Notes: generated by a model from the sequence alone, not told the origin. 9,372 bases of DNA from Clostridia bacterium (GCA_017615495.1 JAGAAA010000014.1:1-9372), one strand, 5' to 3'. Shown: positions 1 through 6,997, counted from the first letter of the stretch. Made by a program: numbers and translations.

Positions 1-1
1 A

Positions 2-679
2 AAGGCAGGCCGCACGATCGATAAGATCTGCGTGCAAAAGGGCGACAAGCAGGCGGAGTTTCTTGCCATGCAAGCCAAGGAACACGGCGCCAAAGCCGTT
101 TTTTGCAGCAGGGAAAATTTGGATAAGCTTTCCCCCAGCGGCAAGCATCAAGGCGTCGTGGCTTATACGACGGAATTTACCTACAGCGATATGGAAGAGA
201 TCCTCGCGGGGCCGGAAGACAGCCGCCTCGTGGTGATTTTGGACGGCGTGGAGGACCCGCACAACCTCGGCAGCATCTTGCGTAGCGCGGAATGCCTTGG
301 CGCGGCGGGGGTTGTGATCGGCAAGCATAGAGCCGTCGCAGTCAACGACACCGTCATCAAAACCGCTTGCGGCGCGGCGGAGTACGTAAAAGTCGCGCGC
401 GTTACCAACGTCAACGACGTCATCCGTGACCTCAAAGACCGCTTCTTCAAGGTGTACGCGATGGATATGGACGGGGTGGATATGGCGGAAGCCGACCTCT
501 CCGGCGACGTGGCGCTCGTTCTCGGCGCGGAAGGGAGCGGAGTCTCCGCTTTGACCAAAAAACTTTCGGACGGCAGCGTCCGCATCCCTATGACGGGGGA
601 GATCTCGTCGATGAACGTATCGGTAGCGGCGGGCATCGGTATGTACGAATATAACAGGCAAAGGAGCTTGCGCAAGTAA
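2..679 (+). CDS. rlmB: 23S rRNA 2'-O-methyltransferase, SpoU/TrmH family (RlmB-like), 5'-truncated
   Basis: The reading frame is open from base 2, so the true start lies left of the window; the GTG at 32 is an internal Val codon. The visible part begins with the family's KAGRTIDKI-like segment, the end of the small N-terminal substrate-binding domain (to about base 180), followed by the SPOUT methyltransferase domain. Motif 1 is seen as ILDGVEDPHNLGSILRSAE, motif 2 as LVLGAEGSGVS and motif 3 as SSMNVSVAAGIGMYEYNRQR, the knotted SAM-binding elements of the family. RlmB proteins methylate the ribose of a conserved guanosine in the 23S rRNA peptidyl-transferase region in the cytoplasm, using S-adenosylmethionine. 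The exact target nucleotide cannot be told from sequence, because other SpoU paralogues (for example TrmH or TsnR types) look similar. The stop codon TAA at 677-679 directly precedes the ATG of the ATPase, which suggests co-transcription. Confidence 0.9.
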   Translation, partial: KAGRTIDKICVQKGDKQAEFLAMQAKEHGAKAVFCSRENLDKLSPSGKHQGVVAYTTEFTYSDMEEILAGPEDSRLVVILDGVEDPHNLGSILRSAECLGAAGVVIGKHRAVAVNDTVIKTACGAAEYVKVARVTNVNDVIRDLKDRFFKVYAMDMDGVDMAEADLSGDVALVLGAEGSGVSALTKKLSDGSVRIPMTGEISSMNVSVAAGIGMYEYNRQRSLRK

Positions 680-3058
680 ATGAACGGAGCGGGAGAGATG
701 AAAGCCGAACAAACTTCCCTTTGGCTCACTTCGGAAGAGGTGGCAAAACGCGTTGCGGCGGGGAAGGTAAACGGCAAAACGAAATTGCAAACCAAAAGCG
801 TTTGGAAGATCGTGCGCGATAATCTTTTCACGCTCTTTAACGGCGTAAACATCTTGCTCGCCGTCCTGATCCTCGTGATGAGCGACGGCAAAAAGTGGAA
901 CGACGTGCTGTTTATGGGCATCGTCTTCTTCAACCTCTTCGTGGGCATTTTCCAAGAGCTGCGCGCCAAGAGGACCATTGAGAAACTCTCCTTGATCTCC
1001 GCCCCCAAAGTCACCGTTTTGCGTGACGCGGAAGAAAAGTTGATCCCCGTGGAAGGCTTGGTGGTGGACGACGTGATGATCCTGGAATCGGGTAGGCAGA
1101 TCTGCGCCGATTCGGTGGTCGTGGGCGGCAGCGTGGAAGTCAACGAAAGTATGATCACCGGGGAATCCGACCCCATCTTGAAGAGGGAGGGGGAGGACTT
1201 AAAGAGCGGCAGCTTCGTCGTCAGCGGCAAATGTTCGGCGCGCGTTGTGCACGTAGGCTCGCAAAACTACGCGGATAAGATCGCTTCCGGCGCGCGGTAT
1301 ATCAAAAAACCCAATTCGCAAATCTTAAAGGCGCTTCGCGCCATCATTCGTTTGATGAGCATCATCGTGCTCCCCTTGGGGCTTGCCATCTTCTTTAAGC
1401 AGTACCTCGTTTTGCACGACACGGCGGACGAGGCGGTTTTGAAAATGGCGGGTAGCGTGGTGGCGATGATCCCGCAGGGGCTCATTGCGCTGTCTACCAC
1501 GGTGTTTGCCGTGGGCGTGGTGCGTCTTTCGCAGCATAATACCTTATCGCAGGATCTTTACAGCATCGAAACCCTCGCTCGCGTGGACGTGCTTTGTTTG
1601 GATAAGACGGGCACCATCACCGAAGGGTCGATGGTGGTCGCCGGCCTCGTCCCCGAGGAAGGTACGGAGGAGGAAGTCAAAAACGCTCTTGCCCGCATCG
1701 TCGCTTGCGTCAAGGACAACAACCCCACCTATCTGGCGGTTTCGGAATTCGTAAAAGAAGTGGAAACCTCCGAAGAGGGCGAACCGTTTTCCTTCTCGTC
1801 CGACCGCAAGTGGAGCGGTGTAAACACGGAGACGTGCGCCTTCGTGATGGGCGCGACGGAATTCGTGGCGCCCGACCTTGCGCCCAAGTACGCCAAAAAA
1901 TGCGCGGAGTACCAAAAGAAGGGGCAACGCGTGCTTTGCGTAGCAAAGGCTGATAAGATCAACGGCGGCTTGACCGGGCAAAAGATCCTCGGCTTTTTGC
2001 TGATAGAAGATAAGATCCGCGATGAAGCGGAAGAGACCTTGCGTTTCTTTGCCAAGGAAGGGGTGGATATCCGCATAATTTCGGGCGATAATCCCGTCAC
2101 CGTCGCGGCAATTGCCGCCAAGGTGGGGCTTGCGGATGCGGATAAGTACACCGACGCCGCCACTTGGGGCGACAAACCCAATTACTCTTCGCTGGTTAAA
2201 AAGTACAAAATTTTCGGCAGAGTCACGCCGGAGCAAAAGCTTCGCTTGGTCAAAGCGTTGAAAAAGCAAGGGCACACCGTTGCCATGACGGGGGACGGCG
2301 TCAACGACATCCTTGCCCTCAAGGAAGCGGATTGCAGCGTGGCGATGGCGTCGGGCAGCGACGTCGCCAAGAGCGTGGCGTCCTTGGTTTTGATGGACAA
2401 CAACTTCGCTTCGATGCCGTTCGTCGTGGCGGAAGGGCGGCGCTCCATCAACAATTTGCAACGCTCCTCCTCCTTGTACCTCGTAAAGACCATTTACGCA
2501 ACCTTGCTTGCCATTATCTTCCTCTTTATCGGAAGTTACCCCTTCGAGCCCTCGCACTTGACGCTCGTCGGCGTGGCGGCAACGGGCCTTCCCTCCTTCC
2601 TGTTGGCGCTTGAACCCAACCACGAACGGGCGGAAGGAAGCTTTTTATACAACGCTCTCCGGCGAGCGGTCCCGGGAGCGCTTACCGTGGTTGTGGGTAT
2701 CGTGGCGATACAGATCATGATGCGGCCGCTTTCCCTCACCATCGAGGAAGCGGATATGCTTTCGCTGTTGATGGTGGCTGTCGCAACCTTTATGGTGCTG
2801 TTCCGCGCTTGTTTGCCGATGGACGTCAAGCACGCTGTCATTTTCTTCTCGATGCTTGCGGTATACCTGATCGGGTGGTTCTTCTTCCCCTGGACCTTCA
2901 ACATGATGAAGATCACTGAACTTACGATGAAGATGTTCTACATCCTGCTGGGGCTCAGCGGGTGCGGCGCGGGGATCTTCGTGCTGTTTATCTTTTTGGA
3001 AAGGTGGATCGCCAAGCGAGGCAAACCCGATTTCTTTAAAAAGTTGAACTTGGAATAA
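680..3058 (+). CDS. P-type cation-transporting ATPase (HAD-IC family)
   Basis: A full-length P-type ATPase of 792 residues that moves a cation across the cytoplasmic membrane using ATP. Residue numbers are for the start at 680. Membrane segments M1-M2 lie near 45-95. The actuator-domain TGES is at 160-163. M4 carries IPQGL (264-268). The phosphorylation motif DKTGT has its aspartate at 308. RKWSG (376-380) lies in the nucleotide-binding domain, SGDNP is at 468-472 and TGDGVND at 537-543. About six more membrane segments fill 600-780. M4 has PQGL where Ca2+ pumps have PEGL, and the presumed M6 region (AATGLPSFLLALEPN) lacks the Asn/Asp pair of SERCA-type pumps. That pattern resembles a Firmicutes subgroup, possibly the Lactococcus YoaB type linked to Mn2+ efflux; this is from memory, so the ion is unassigned. 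The start is ambiguous: ATG 680 abuts the upstream stop, but ATG 698 has GGAG eight bases before it. Confidence 0.93.
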   Translation: MNGAGEMKAEQTSLWLTSEEVAKRVAAGKVNGKTKLQTKSVWKIVRDNLFTLFNGVNILLAVLILVMSDGKKWNDVLFMGIVFFNLFVGIFQELRAKRTIEKLSLISAPKVTVLRDAEEKLIPVEGLVVDDVMILESGRQICADSVVVGGSVEVNESMITGESDPILKREGEDLKSGSFVVSGKCSARVVHVGSQNYADKIASGARYIKKPNSQILKALRAIIRLMSIIVLPLGLAIFFKQYLVLHDTADEAVLKMAGSVVAMIPQGLIALSTTVFAVGVVRLSQHNTLSQDLYSIETLARVDVLCLDKTGTITEGSMVVAGLVPEEGTEEEVKNALARIVACVKDNNPTYLAVSEFVKEVETSEEGEPFSFSSDRKWSGVNTETCAFVMGATEFVAPDLAPKYAKKCAEYQKKGQRVLCVAKADKINGGLTGQKILGFLLIEDKIRDEAEETLRFFAKEGVDIRIISGDNPVTVAAIAAKVGLADADKYTDAATWGDKPNYSSLVKKYKIFGRVTPEQKLRLVKALKKQGHTVAMTGDGVNDILALKEADCSVAMASGSDVAKSVASLVLMDNNFASMPFVVAEGRRSINNLQRSSSLYLVKTIYATLLAIIFLFIGSYPFEPSHLTLVGVAATGLPSFLLALEPNHERAEGSFLYNALRRAVPGALTVVVGIVAIQIMMRPLSLTIEEADMLSLLMVAVATFMVLFRACLPMDVKHAVIFFSMLAVYLIGWFFFPWTFNMMKITELTMKMFYILLGLSGCGAGIFVLFIFLERWIAKRGKPDFFKKLNLE
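686..689 (+). promoter_or_regulatory. Ribosome binding site favouring ATG 698 for the ATPase
   Basis: GGAG at 686-689 lies 8 nt before an in-frame ATG at 698. The first ATG at 680 instead has AAGGAG at 661-666, inside the upstream gene, 13 nt away, which is long for a Shine-Dalgarno spacing. The shorter product (MKAEQTSLWL...) is therefore slightly favoured. The ATG 680 start, reached by termination-reinitiation at the abutting TAA, remains possible. Confidence 0.45.
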
Positions 3059-4165
3059 TCAGGCGTCGCCTACTTTAACTTTGATCTTCAAAGCAAGCTT
3101 GCAATCCGCAGGCTTGTTTTTGGTTCCGTATTTTTTGTAATACTTTCCCTTGACGGAAAAGGGGTCCAGCCCCGTCGCTTTGCCGTGCAGGAAGGCGTCC
3201 GAAACCACTTTTTCGACGTACTGCTTCACCTTTTCTTCCACGAATTCGTCCTTGAGTTCGGCGGGGCTTTCCGCAAGGTCGGTGGCAACCACCTTTACAA
3301 AGTAAAGAGGGCAAAGGGCGACCCTGCCGCTTTTTTCAATGTGCCACCAGGTCAAGCTCTTTTTGACGAGTACGTCCATAAACCCGTTTTCCGTTTTGAC
3401 GGGGAGGAGGATGCCTTCCGCCTGACCCGAAAGCCCGATGGCGACGGTGACCTCCTCGCTTTCCACCGTGCCGCGTCCCTCTTCGTCAAACAGTACGGTT
3501 TTGGAGCAATCGAAGGCGTAATTTTGTTCGTCGCCGCCGGTATCCGCGCCGCCCACCGCCTTGGGGACGGGGATGGCTTCCACCCAGGGCAAAAAGGGGG
3601 TGTACCCCTCCGTTTCAAATTCCGTCGCAAAGCTTTTTAGAGTGGTGGTAGGGTGCCCGCCCGTCGTGCTGTTTATCTTGTTGAGTTGTTGCAAATAGAT
3701 CGCCGCCGCCCCCTGTACCGAAACGCTTCGTTCCAAGGTTTTTTTCGCGGTGCCCTTTGCGGCGAGGATGGCGACGTCGTCCATCACCGAGTCTTCCGCA
3801 AAAAGTTGCGTCACAACTTCCCTTACGCCTTCCTCGATCAGTTTTTCGCCGAGGATCAAAACGTGACAATGAAAATAGGCGGGCTTGTAGGCGGTGATCC
3901 GTGAGATCTGTTCCATTGCGCCTATCAGGGTGGAGGATTCCCCGCTGACCACGGCGTAACGGTTGGGCGCGCCGGGGGCGGAGCTTTCGCCCGCTACCGC
4001 GATTTGGACGGTGACTTCCATCGCGCCGGTTTCGGTTTTGTCCACACCCATACCGATGACCACTCCCTTGTTGAGGACGGGTTGCGGCGCGATGAGCTCG
4101 GAAAAAACGGCGCAGGCGATCAAGACGAGGGCAACCAAAAGAATGCGTTTAGTTCTGTTTTTCAT
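3059..4165 (-). CDS. gerAC: Ger(x)C-family spore germination protein (germinant receptor C subunit)
   Basis: A protein of 368 residues, normal for the Ger(x)C family, whose members are the membrane-anchored C subunit of germinant receptors on the outer face of the spore inner membrane. It starts with a basic stretch and a hydrophobic segment (residues 8-22). This contains LIAC ending at Cys18, which fits a lipobox. The usual Trp/Asp right after the cysteine is missing, so a plain membrane anchor is an alternative. Family-like landmarks follow: KGVVIGMGVDK near 33-43, YKPAYFHCHVLILGEKLIEEG in the first domain, and a C-terminal domain with DPFSVKGKYYKKY and a final alternating strand, LALKIKVKVGD. 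It is third in the operon, overlaps the GerB stop by 17 nt, and has AAAAGGAG six bases before its ATG. Its TGA abuts the stop of the convergent ATPase gene. The germinant is unknown. Confidence 0.9.
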   Translation of the reverse strand: MKNRTKRILLVALVLIACAVFSELIAPQPVLNKGVVIGMGVDKTETGAMEVTVQIAVAGESSAPGAPNRYAVVSGESSTLIGAMEQISRITAYKPAYFHCHVLILGEKLIEEGVREVVTQLFAEDSVMDDVAILAAKGTAKKTLERSVSVQGAAAIYLQQLNKINSTTGGHPTTTLKSFATEFETEGYTPFLPWVEAIPVPKAVGGADTGGDEQNYAFDCSKTVLFDEEGRGTVESEEVTVAIGLSGQAEGILLPVKTENGFMDVLVKKSLTWWHIEKSGRVALCPLYFVKVVATDLAESPAELKDEFVEEKVKQYVEKVVSDAFLHGKATGLDPFSVKGKYYKKYGTKNKPADCKLALKIKVKVGDA

Positions 4166-5282
4166 GGTTTGCTCCTTTTGCGAGAGAGTATATCCCCAGC
4201 CCCGCCGTAGCCCCTATGGCAAGGAGGGAAAGCACGCTTGCCACCCTCGTCATATAGCTTTGATAATCCCCTTCCTCGTCAAGAAACACCGCGGAAAAGA
4301 GGAGCGCGGCGCCGCCAAGCACAAAGTACGGGAGAAGGGATTTGCTTCCTTCCTTTTGGGTGGCGCCGAGCAAACTTTCTTTTGCTGAGATCAAAACGAC
4401 GGTCAGGTACAAGGTGGTCACCACCGACCAAAGGATGATGACGGGCCAATCCGCCGAGCCCAGTTCATCGGTGTTGGCTTTGAAGGCGCTCAGTTTGATG
4501 AAGGCGTAATCGGTCATTTTGGCGGCGTCCCCGTAAGAAGCGGTGAACACGGCGAAGAAGAGCGCTATCATCAAAAAGGAAAAGGAGGCGGCGGCAAAGG
4601 CTATCTTGAATTTTGTCTTTTTGTTGGCGGACGGGTCTGTCACGCCTTCCTTCCCACGGAGGTCAAAGAAGCATATCGCGGCGGCGTCGCCGTACCAAGC
4701 CAAGCCGCCGAGGAGCCCTTTGCCAAAGCCCGAAAAATCGGGGCTGAACATCCCGAGGGCGTTGAAGAGGTCCCCTTCGGTGCGCGTAAAAATGATGGCA
4801 AACAAAAAGACAAAGGCAAACAGCCACGCAAAAACTTCCATCATACGCCCCATTGCCGTATATCCCTTGCGGGCAAGGAGGGCGCAGGCAAAAAGCAGCA
4901 AGACCATAACGGGCAGGACGGGGACGTTTTCAAAGAGGGAAAGGGCGTAGTAGGTGGAAAGTTCTCTGGCAAAAGCAGCGAGTTTCAGCGTAAAAAAGAG
5001 GGCGAAAAACGCGTAAATCCCCACCTTTACGCCGCGCGGCAAAGGGAGGGACGGCACCCCGCCCGCTCTCGCCGTTTTAACGGCAAAAAAGACGGCGCAA
5101 AGCTCCGCTGCGGTCAACGTTGCCGCCACCCAAAGCGCCTTGCTGCCCGCCGCCCCCGCCAAAACGGAAGGAAGGGTGCAAAACTTGGTTGCGATCACCA
5201 GCACCACGGCAAGGAGCGCTCCTTCGCCGTAAGAGAGTTTGCGCCTTTCTTGCGGTTGCACGTCCGCAACGTCACTTTTCAT
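4149..5282 (-). CDS. gerAB: Spore germination permease-like protein (germinant receptor B subunit, GerAB/Spore_permease family)
   Basis: A 377-residue, strongly hydrophobic protein with about ten predicted membrane helices (roughly 20-350). This matches the length and layout of the GerAB/Spore_permease family in the APC transporter superfamily. The opening KLSYGEGALLAVVLVIATKF aligns with the first helix, which starts with a conserved short N-terminal tail. Further family-like points are the cytoplasmic loop with GRMMEVFAW (about 147-155), the FSPDFSGFGKGLLGG stretch and the DYAFIKLSAF stretch. GerB subunits are thought to bind the germinant and take part in the ion release that opens germination. 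It lies between the A and C subunit genes, overlapping the first by 11 nt and the last by 17 nt, so translation is probably coupled. A GGAG site 7 nt upstream supports the ATG at 5282. The ligand cannot be predicted. Confidence 0.92.
   Translation of the reverse strand: MKSDVADVQPQERRKLSYGEGALLAVVLVIATKFCTLPSVLAGAAGSKALWVAATLTAAELCAVFFAVKTARAGGVPSLPLPRGVKVGIYAFFALFFTLKLAAFARELSTYYALSLFENVPVLPVMVLLLFACALLARKGYTAMGRMMEVFAWLFAFVFLFAIIFTRTEGDLFNALGMFSPDFSGFGKGLLGGLAWYGDAAAICFFDLRGKEGVTDPSANKKTKFKIAFAAASFSFLMIALFFAVFTASYGDAAKMTDYAFIKLSAFKANTDELGSADWPVIILWSVVTTLYLTVVLISAKESLLGATQKEGSKSLLPYFVLGGAALLFSAVFLDEEGDYQSYMTRVASVLSLLAIGATAGLGIYSLAKGANHEKQN
4172..4179 (-). promoter_or_regulatory. Ribosome binding site of the GerC-type gene
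   Basis: On the minus strand AAAAGGAG precedes the ATG at 4165 by 6 nt. It lies inside the 3' end of the GerB-type gene and supports the start that overlaps that gene by 17 nt. It is nearly the same string as the site before the GerB-type gene. Confidence 0.75.
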
Positions 5283-6738
5283 CTTTTTGCTCCTTTTCGT
5301 TAAGGTGCGACAGCATAAAACCGTCCTTTTTGATGCGGGTGGAGTTTTGATTTGCGACGGTTTCGGGGCGGAGGACCATGTCGGGAAGTTCCTTTTTTAC
5401 AAACCCGTCTTTGAGATCGTTCGTGACGAGGGGCGCGTACGGACTTGCGTAATTTGCACCAAAGCTGGTGAGGGTCACGAGGTGACAGGTGAGGACGAGC
5501 ACGGCGAAGATGATGCCAAGCAACCCCGCAAGCGCCGCCGCAGCTACAAAGCCCAATCGGAGCAGGCTGTAAGTGCCCACGTCATCCGGCACCAAGTAAA
5601 GCCCGATGGAGGAAAGCGCCGTCACAAGCACGGCGGGGGAACTCAATAGCCCCGCGCTGACCGCCGTTTCGCCGAGGACGATGGCGCCCACGATGGAAAG
5701 CGCCATCCCCACGTAACGCGGCATGCGCACGCTCGCTTCGTTTAGAATGTCGAAGATCAACAGGACCAGCACCATTTCAAGGGTGGGCGAAAGCGGGGTG
5801 CCGTTGGTGCTGTTGATGATGGTGATCAAAAACTTCAGGGGCAAAACTTGGTACTGAAATTCCTGCACCGCCACAAACGCCGCGGGCAAAAAGAGGGCGA
5901 TCACCGCGCCAAACAACCGCAAGAAGCGGGTGACCGTCACCCGCGCGTTGCGTTTGAAATAATCCTGACTGTCTTGAAAGCTTTCGATCAAAACGTGCGG
6001 GACGGTGAGGACGATCGGGCTGCCGTCCGAAAGGATCGCCACCCTGCCTTCCAGCAGCTTTGCCGCAACGACGTCGGGCTTTTCGTACGATCCCACTTGC
6101 GGAAAGAGCGATTTGGGGCTGTCCTCCAAAAACTTGGTCAGGTACGAACTGTCTATCACGCCGTCGATCTCCACGTGCGCCAGCCGTTCGGTCACGAGGT
6201 CCACCGTCTTTTTTGCCGCCACGTCGGACAAAAAACAGACGAGCACCTTGGAAGAGGTGTACTTTCCGACGGTCATTTCGCGGATGACCAGCGATTTGTT
6301 TTTCAATCGGCGGCGAAGAAGGGCGGCGTTTACCGTCACGTCCTCGGTGAACCCTTCGCGCGGACCTTTGATCACGCTGCTGGTGGGCGGCTCCTCCACC
6401 GAACGGCGCTCCCACTTCTTGGTGGCAAACAAAAAGAAGCCTTTTTCGCCCTCCACCGTCAAGGCGGTCAGCCCCTCCGCGATGCCTTTTTCCGCTTCGG
6501 AAAGGGTAAAAACCCGTTTGACGGGGGAGGAAAGAAAGACGGCTTTTTCCATTTCCGCGAGGTTTGCGTCCTCCTTTGAAAGGGGTTTTATGACCCGCTC
6601 TTCCAGCATTTGCTTGTCCGTCAACCCTTCGATGGCAAAGTAACAAGCCTTGCGCTTCCCCACCACGGCGGGACGGACGACGAGGTCCGCGCTTTTGCCA
6701 AAGTCCGTTTCGATTTGTTTTGTTACGTCGAATTCCAT
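5272..6738 (-). CDS. gerAA: GerA-family spore germination protein (germinant receptor A subunit)
   Basis: A 488-residue protein from the ATG at 6738, a typical length for the GerA family. The N-terminal half (1-270) is the soluble cytoplasmic domain. It carries the family block IKGPREGFTEDVTVNAALLR (123-142), an IDGVIDSSYL stretch and the SLFPQVGSYEKPDVVAAKLL region near 210-229, followed by GRVAILSDGSPIVLTVP. About five membrane helices follow (roughly 274-420), including the LEMVLVLLIFDILNEASVRMP region and the TSFGANYASPYAP segment after the last helix. The tail is hydrophilic. A subunits form the core of the receptor in the spore inner membrane and are proposed to oligomerise into an ion channel. 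The frame stays open upstream to a TTG at 6828, but the extra 30 residues are not family-like and contain the promoter. The N-terminus MEFDVTKQIETDFGKSADLV resembles homologues. No Shine-Dalgarno is visible before 6738. Confidence 0.93.
   Translation of the reverse strand: MEFDVTKQIETDFGKSADLVVRPAVVGKRKACYFAIEGLTDKQMLEERVIKPLSKEDANLAEMEKAVFLSSPVKRVFTLSEAEKGIAEGLTALTVEGEKGFFLFATKKWERRSVEEPPTSSVIKGPREGFTEDVTVNAALLRRRLKNKSLVIREMTVGKYTSSKVLVCFLSDVAAKKTVDLVTERLAHVEIDGVIDSSYLTKFLEDSPKSLFPQVGSYEKPDVVAAKLLEGRVAILSDGSPIVLTVPHVLIESFQDSQDYFKRNARVTVTRFLRLFGAVIALFLPAAFVAVQEFQYQVLPLKFLITIINSTNGTPLSPTLEMVLVLLIFDILNEASVRMPRYVGMALSIVGAIVLGETAVSAGLLSSPAVLVTALSSIGLYLVPDDVGTYSLLRLGFVAAAALAGLLGIIFAVLVLTCHLVTLTSFGANYASPYAPLVTNDLKDGFVKKELPDMVLRPETVANQNSTRIKKDGFMLSHLNEKEQKDEK
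5290..5297 (-). promoter_or_regulatory. Ribosome binding site of the GerB-type gene
   Basis: On the minus strand AAAAGGAG lies 7 nt before the ATG at 5282, within the last codons of the GerA-type gene. It supports the chosen start and the 11-nt gene overlap. Confidence 0.75.
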
Positions 6739-6743
6739 TCCGA

Positions 6744-6773
6744 TAGTATGAAAAAAGCAAAGAAAAATATCTT
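6744..6773 (-). promoter_or_regulatory. SigmaG-like forespore promoter for the ger operon
   Basis: On the minus strand CATACTA (6750-6744) equals the SigmaG -10 consensus known from Bacillus. Seventeen bases upstream is AAGATA (6773-6768), a partial match to the TGAATA-type -35. Forespore SigmaG expression is what is known for ger receptor operons. The -10 ends only 5 nt before the ATG at 6738, so transcription should start at or next to the start codon. The -10 match is seen directly; its use is inferred. Confidence 0.6.
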
Positions 6774-6791
6774 TCGCCATCAAAAATTTTA

Positions 6792-6817
6792 ATCGTTTTC
6801 GAAAAAAACGATCGTTT
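6792..6817. repeat. Overlapping inverted repeats upstream of the ger promoter
   Basis: ATCGTTTT (6792-6799) and AAAACGAT (6805-6812) form an 8-bp stem with a 5-nt loop. The second arm also belongs to a perfect 12-bp palindrome, AAACGATCGTTT (6806-6817). The stretch lies about 20 bp upstream of the proposed ger -35, a position suited to a regulator site, but no known operator is recognised. It could also be mutually exclusive RNA hairpins in a readthrough transcript. Confidence 0.5.
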
Positions 6818-6820
6818 CGA

Positions 6821-6834
6821 GCCCCCAAAGGGGC
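6821..6834. repeat. GC-rich hairpin in the divergent intergenic region
   Basis: GCCCC (6821-6825) and GGGGC (6830-6834) form a 5-bp stem with a CAAA loop on the plus strand. Neither strand has a T-run directly after it, so it is not called a terminator by itself. It lies between the ger promoter region and the minus-strand terminator at 6846-6868. Confidence 0.5.
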
Positions 6835-6845
6835 AAAAACGGTTT

Positions 6846-6868
6846 AAAAACCTCCCGTTTGCGGAGGT
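6846..6868 (-). terminator. Rho-independent terminator reading leftward
   Basis: On the minus strand ACCTCC, a 7-nt loop GCAAACG and GGAGGT form a 6-bp stem directly followed by T's (five in a row, counting the stem's last T). On the plus strand the same hairpin is followed by A's, so it would act on leftward transcripts only. No leftward gene is visible upstream of it. It may stop antisense or divergent transcription before the ger operon. The stem is short, so strength is uncertain. Confidence 0.5.
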
Positions 6869-6930
6869 AAAAAGGAAAATTCGTCCCAAAAGAAGGCAAA
6901 AATTGCCATCTTTGAGTATTTTGCCACGTC

Positions 6931-6959
6931 TTGACAAGCGCGCGCACGTATGATAATAT
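6931..6959 (+). promoter_or_regulatory. SigmaA-type promoter of the lipoprotein gene
   Basis: A perfect -35 TTGACA (6931-6936) is followed by either GATAAT at 6952-6957 (5 of 6 matches, 15-nt spacer) or TAATAT at 6954-6959 (4 of 6, 17-nt spacer). Transcription would begin near 6965, leaving a leader of about 30 nt before the ATG at 6998. The consensus -35 suggests strong vegetative expression. Confidence 0.7.
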
Positions 6960-6987
6960 GGATGTACCAAAAAATAAATTTTTTTGT

Positions 6988-6992
6988 GGAGG
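6988..6992 (+). promoter_or_regulatory. Ribosome binding site of the lipoprotein gene
   Basis: GGAGG lies 5 nt before the ATG at 6998 and fixes this start; the sequence just upstream is A/T-rich and likely unstructured. Confidence 0.85.
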
Positions 6993-6997
6993 TATTT

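Noticed and set aside
181..1230. A 349-codon minus-strand frame spanning the methyltransferase/ATPase junction
   Set aside because: The Ser/Thr/Pro-rich product is typical of antisense reading of G+C-rich genes; both plus-strand genes have diagnostic motifs.
1544..2623. A 359-codon minus-strand frame inside the ATPase gene
   Set aside because: It is antisense to the well-supported P-type ATPase motifs and its product has no recognisable features.
6739..6828. N-terminal extension of the GerA-type protein from TTG 6828 or ATG 6780
   Set aside because: No Shine-Dalgarno lies before either start, the extra residues do not look like GerA N-termini, and the stretch contains the SigmaG-like promoter.
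6895..6907. Small hairpin GGCAA/TTGCC upstream of the lipoprotein promoter
   Set aside because: It has only a 5-bp stem and a 3-nt loop with no clean T-run on either strand; too weak to call a terminator or operator.
6954..6960. CATATTA on the minus strand, a second possible SigmaG -10
   Set aside because: It overlaps the lipoprotein -10 on the other strand, and no acceptable -35 lies 16-18 nt upstream on the minus strand.
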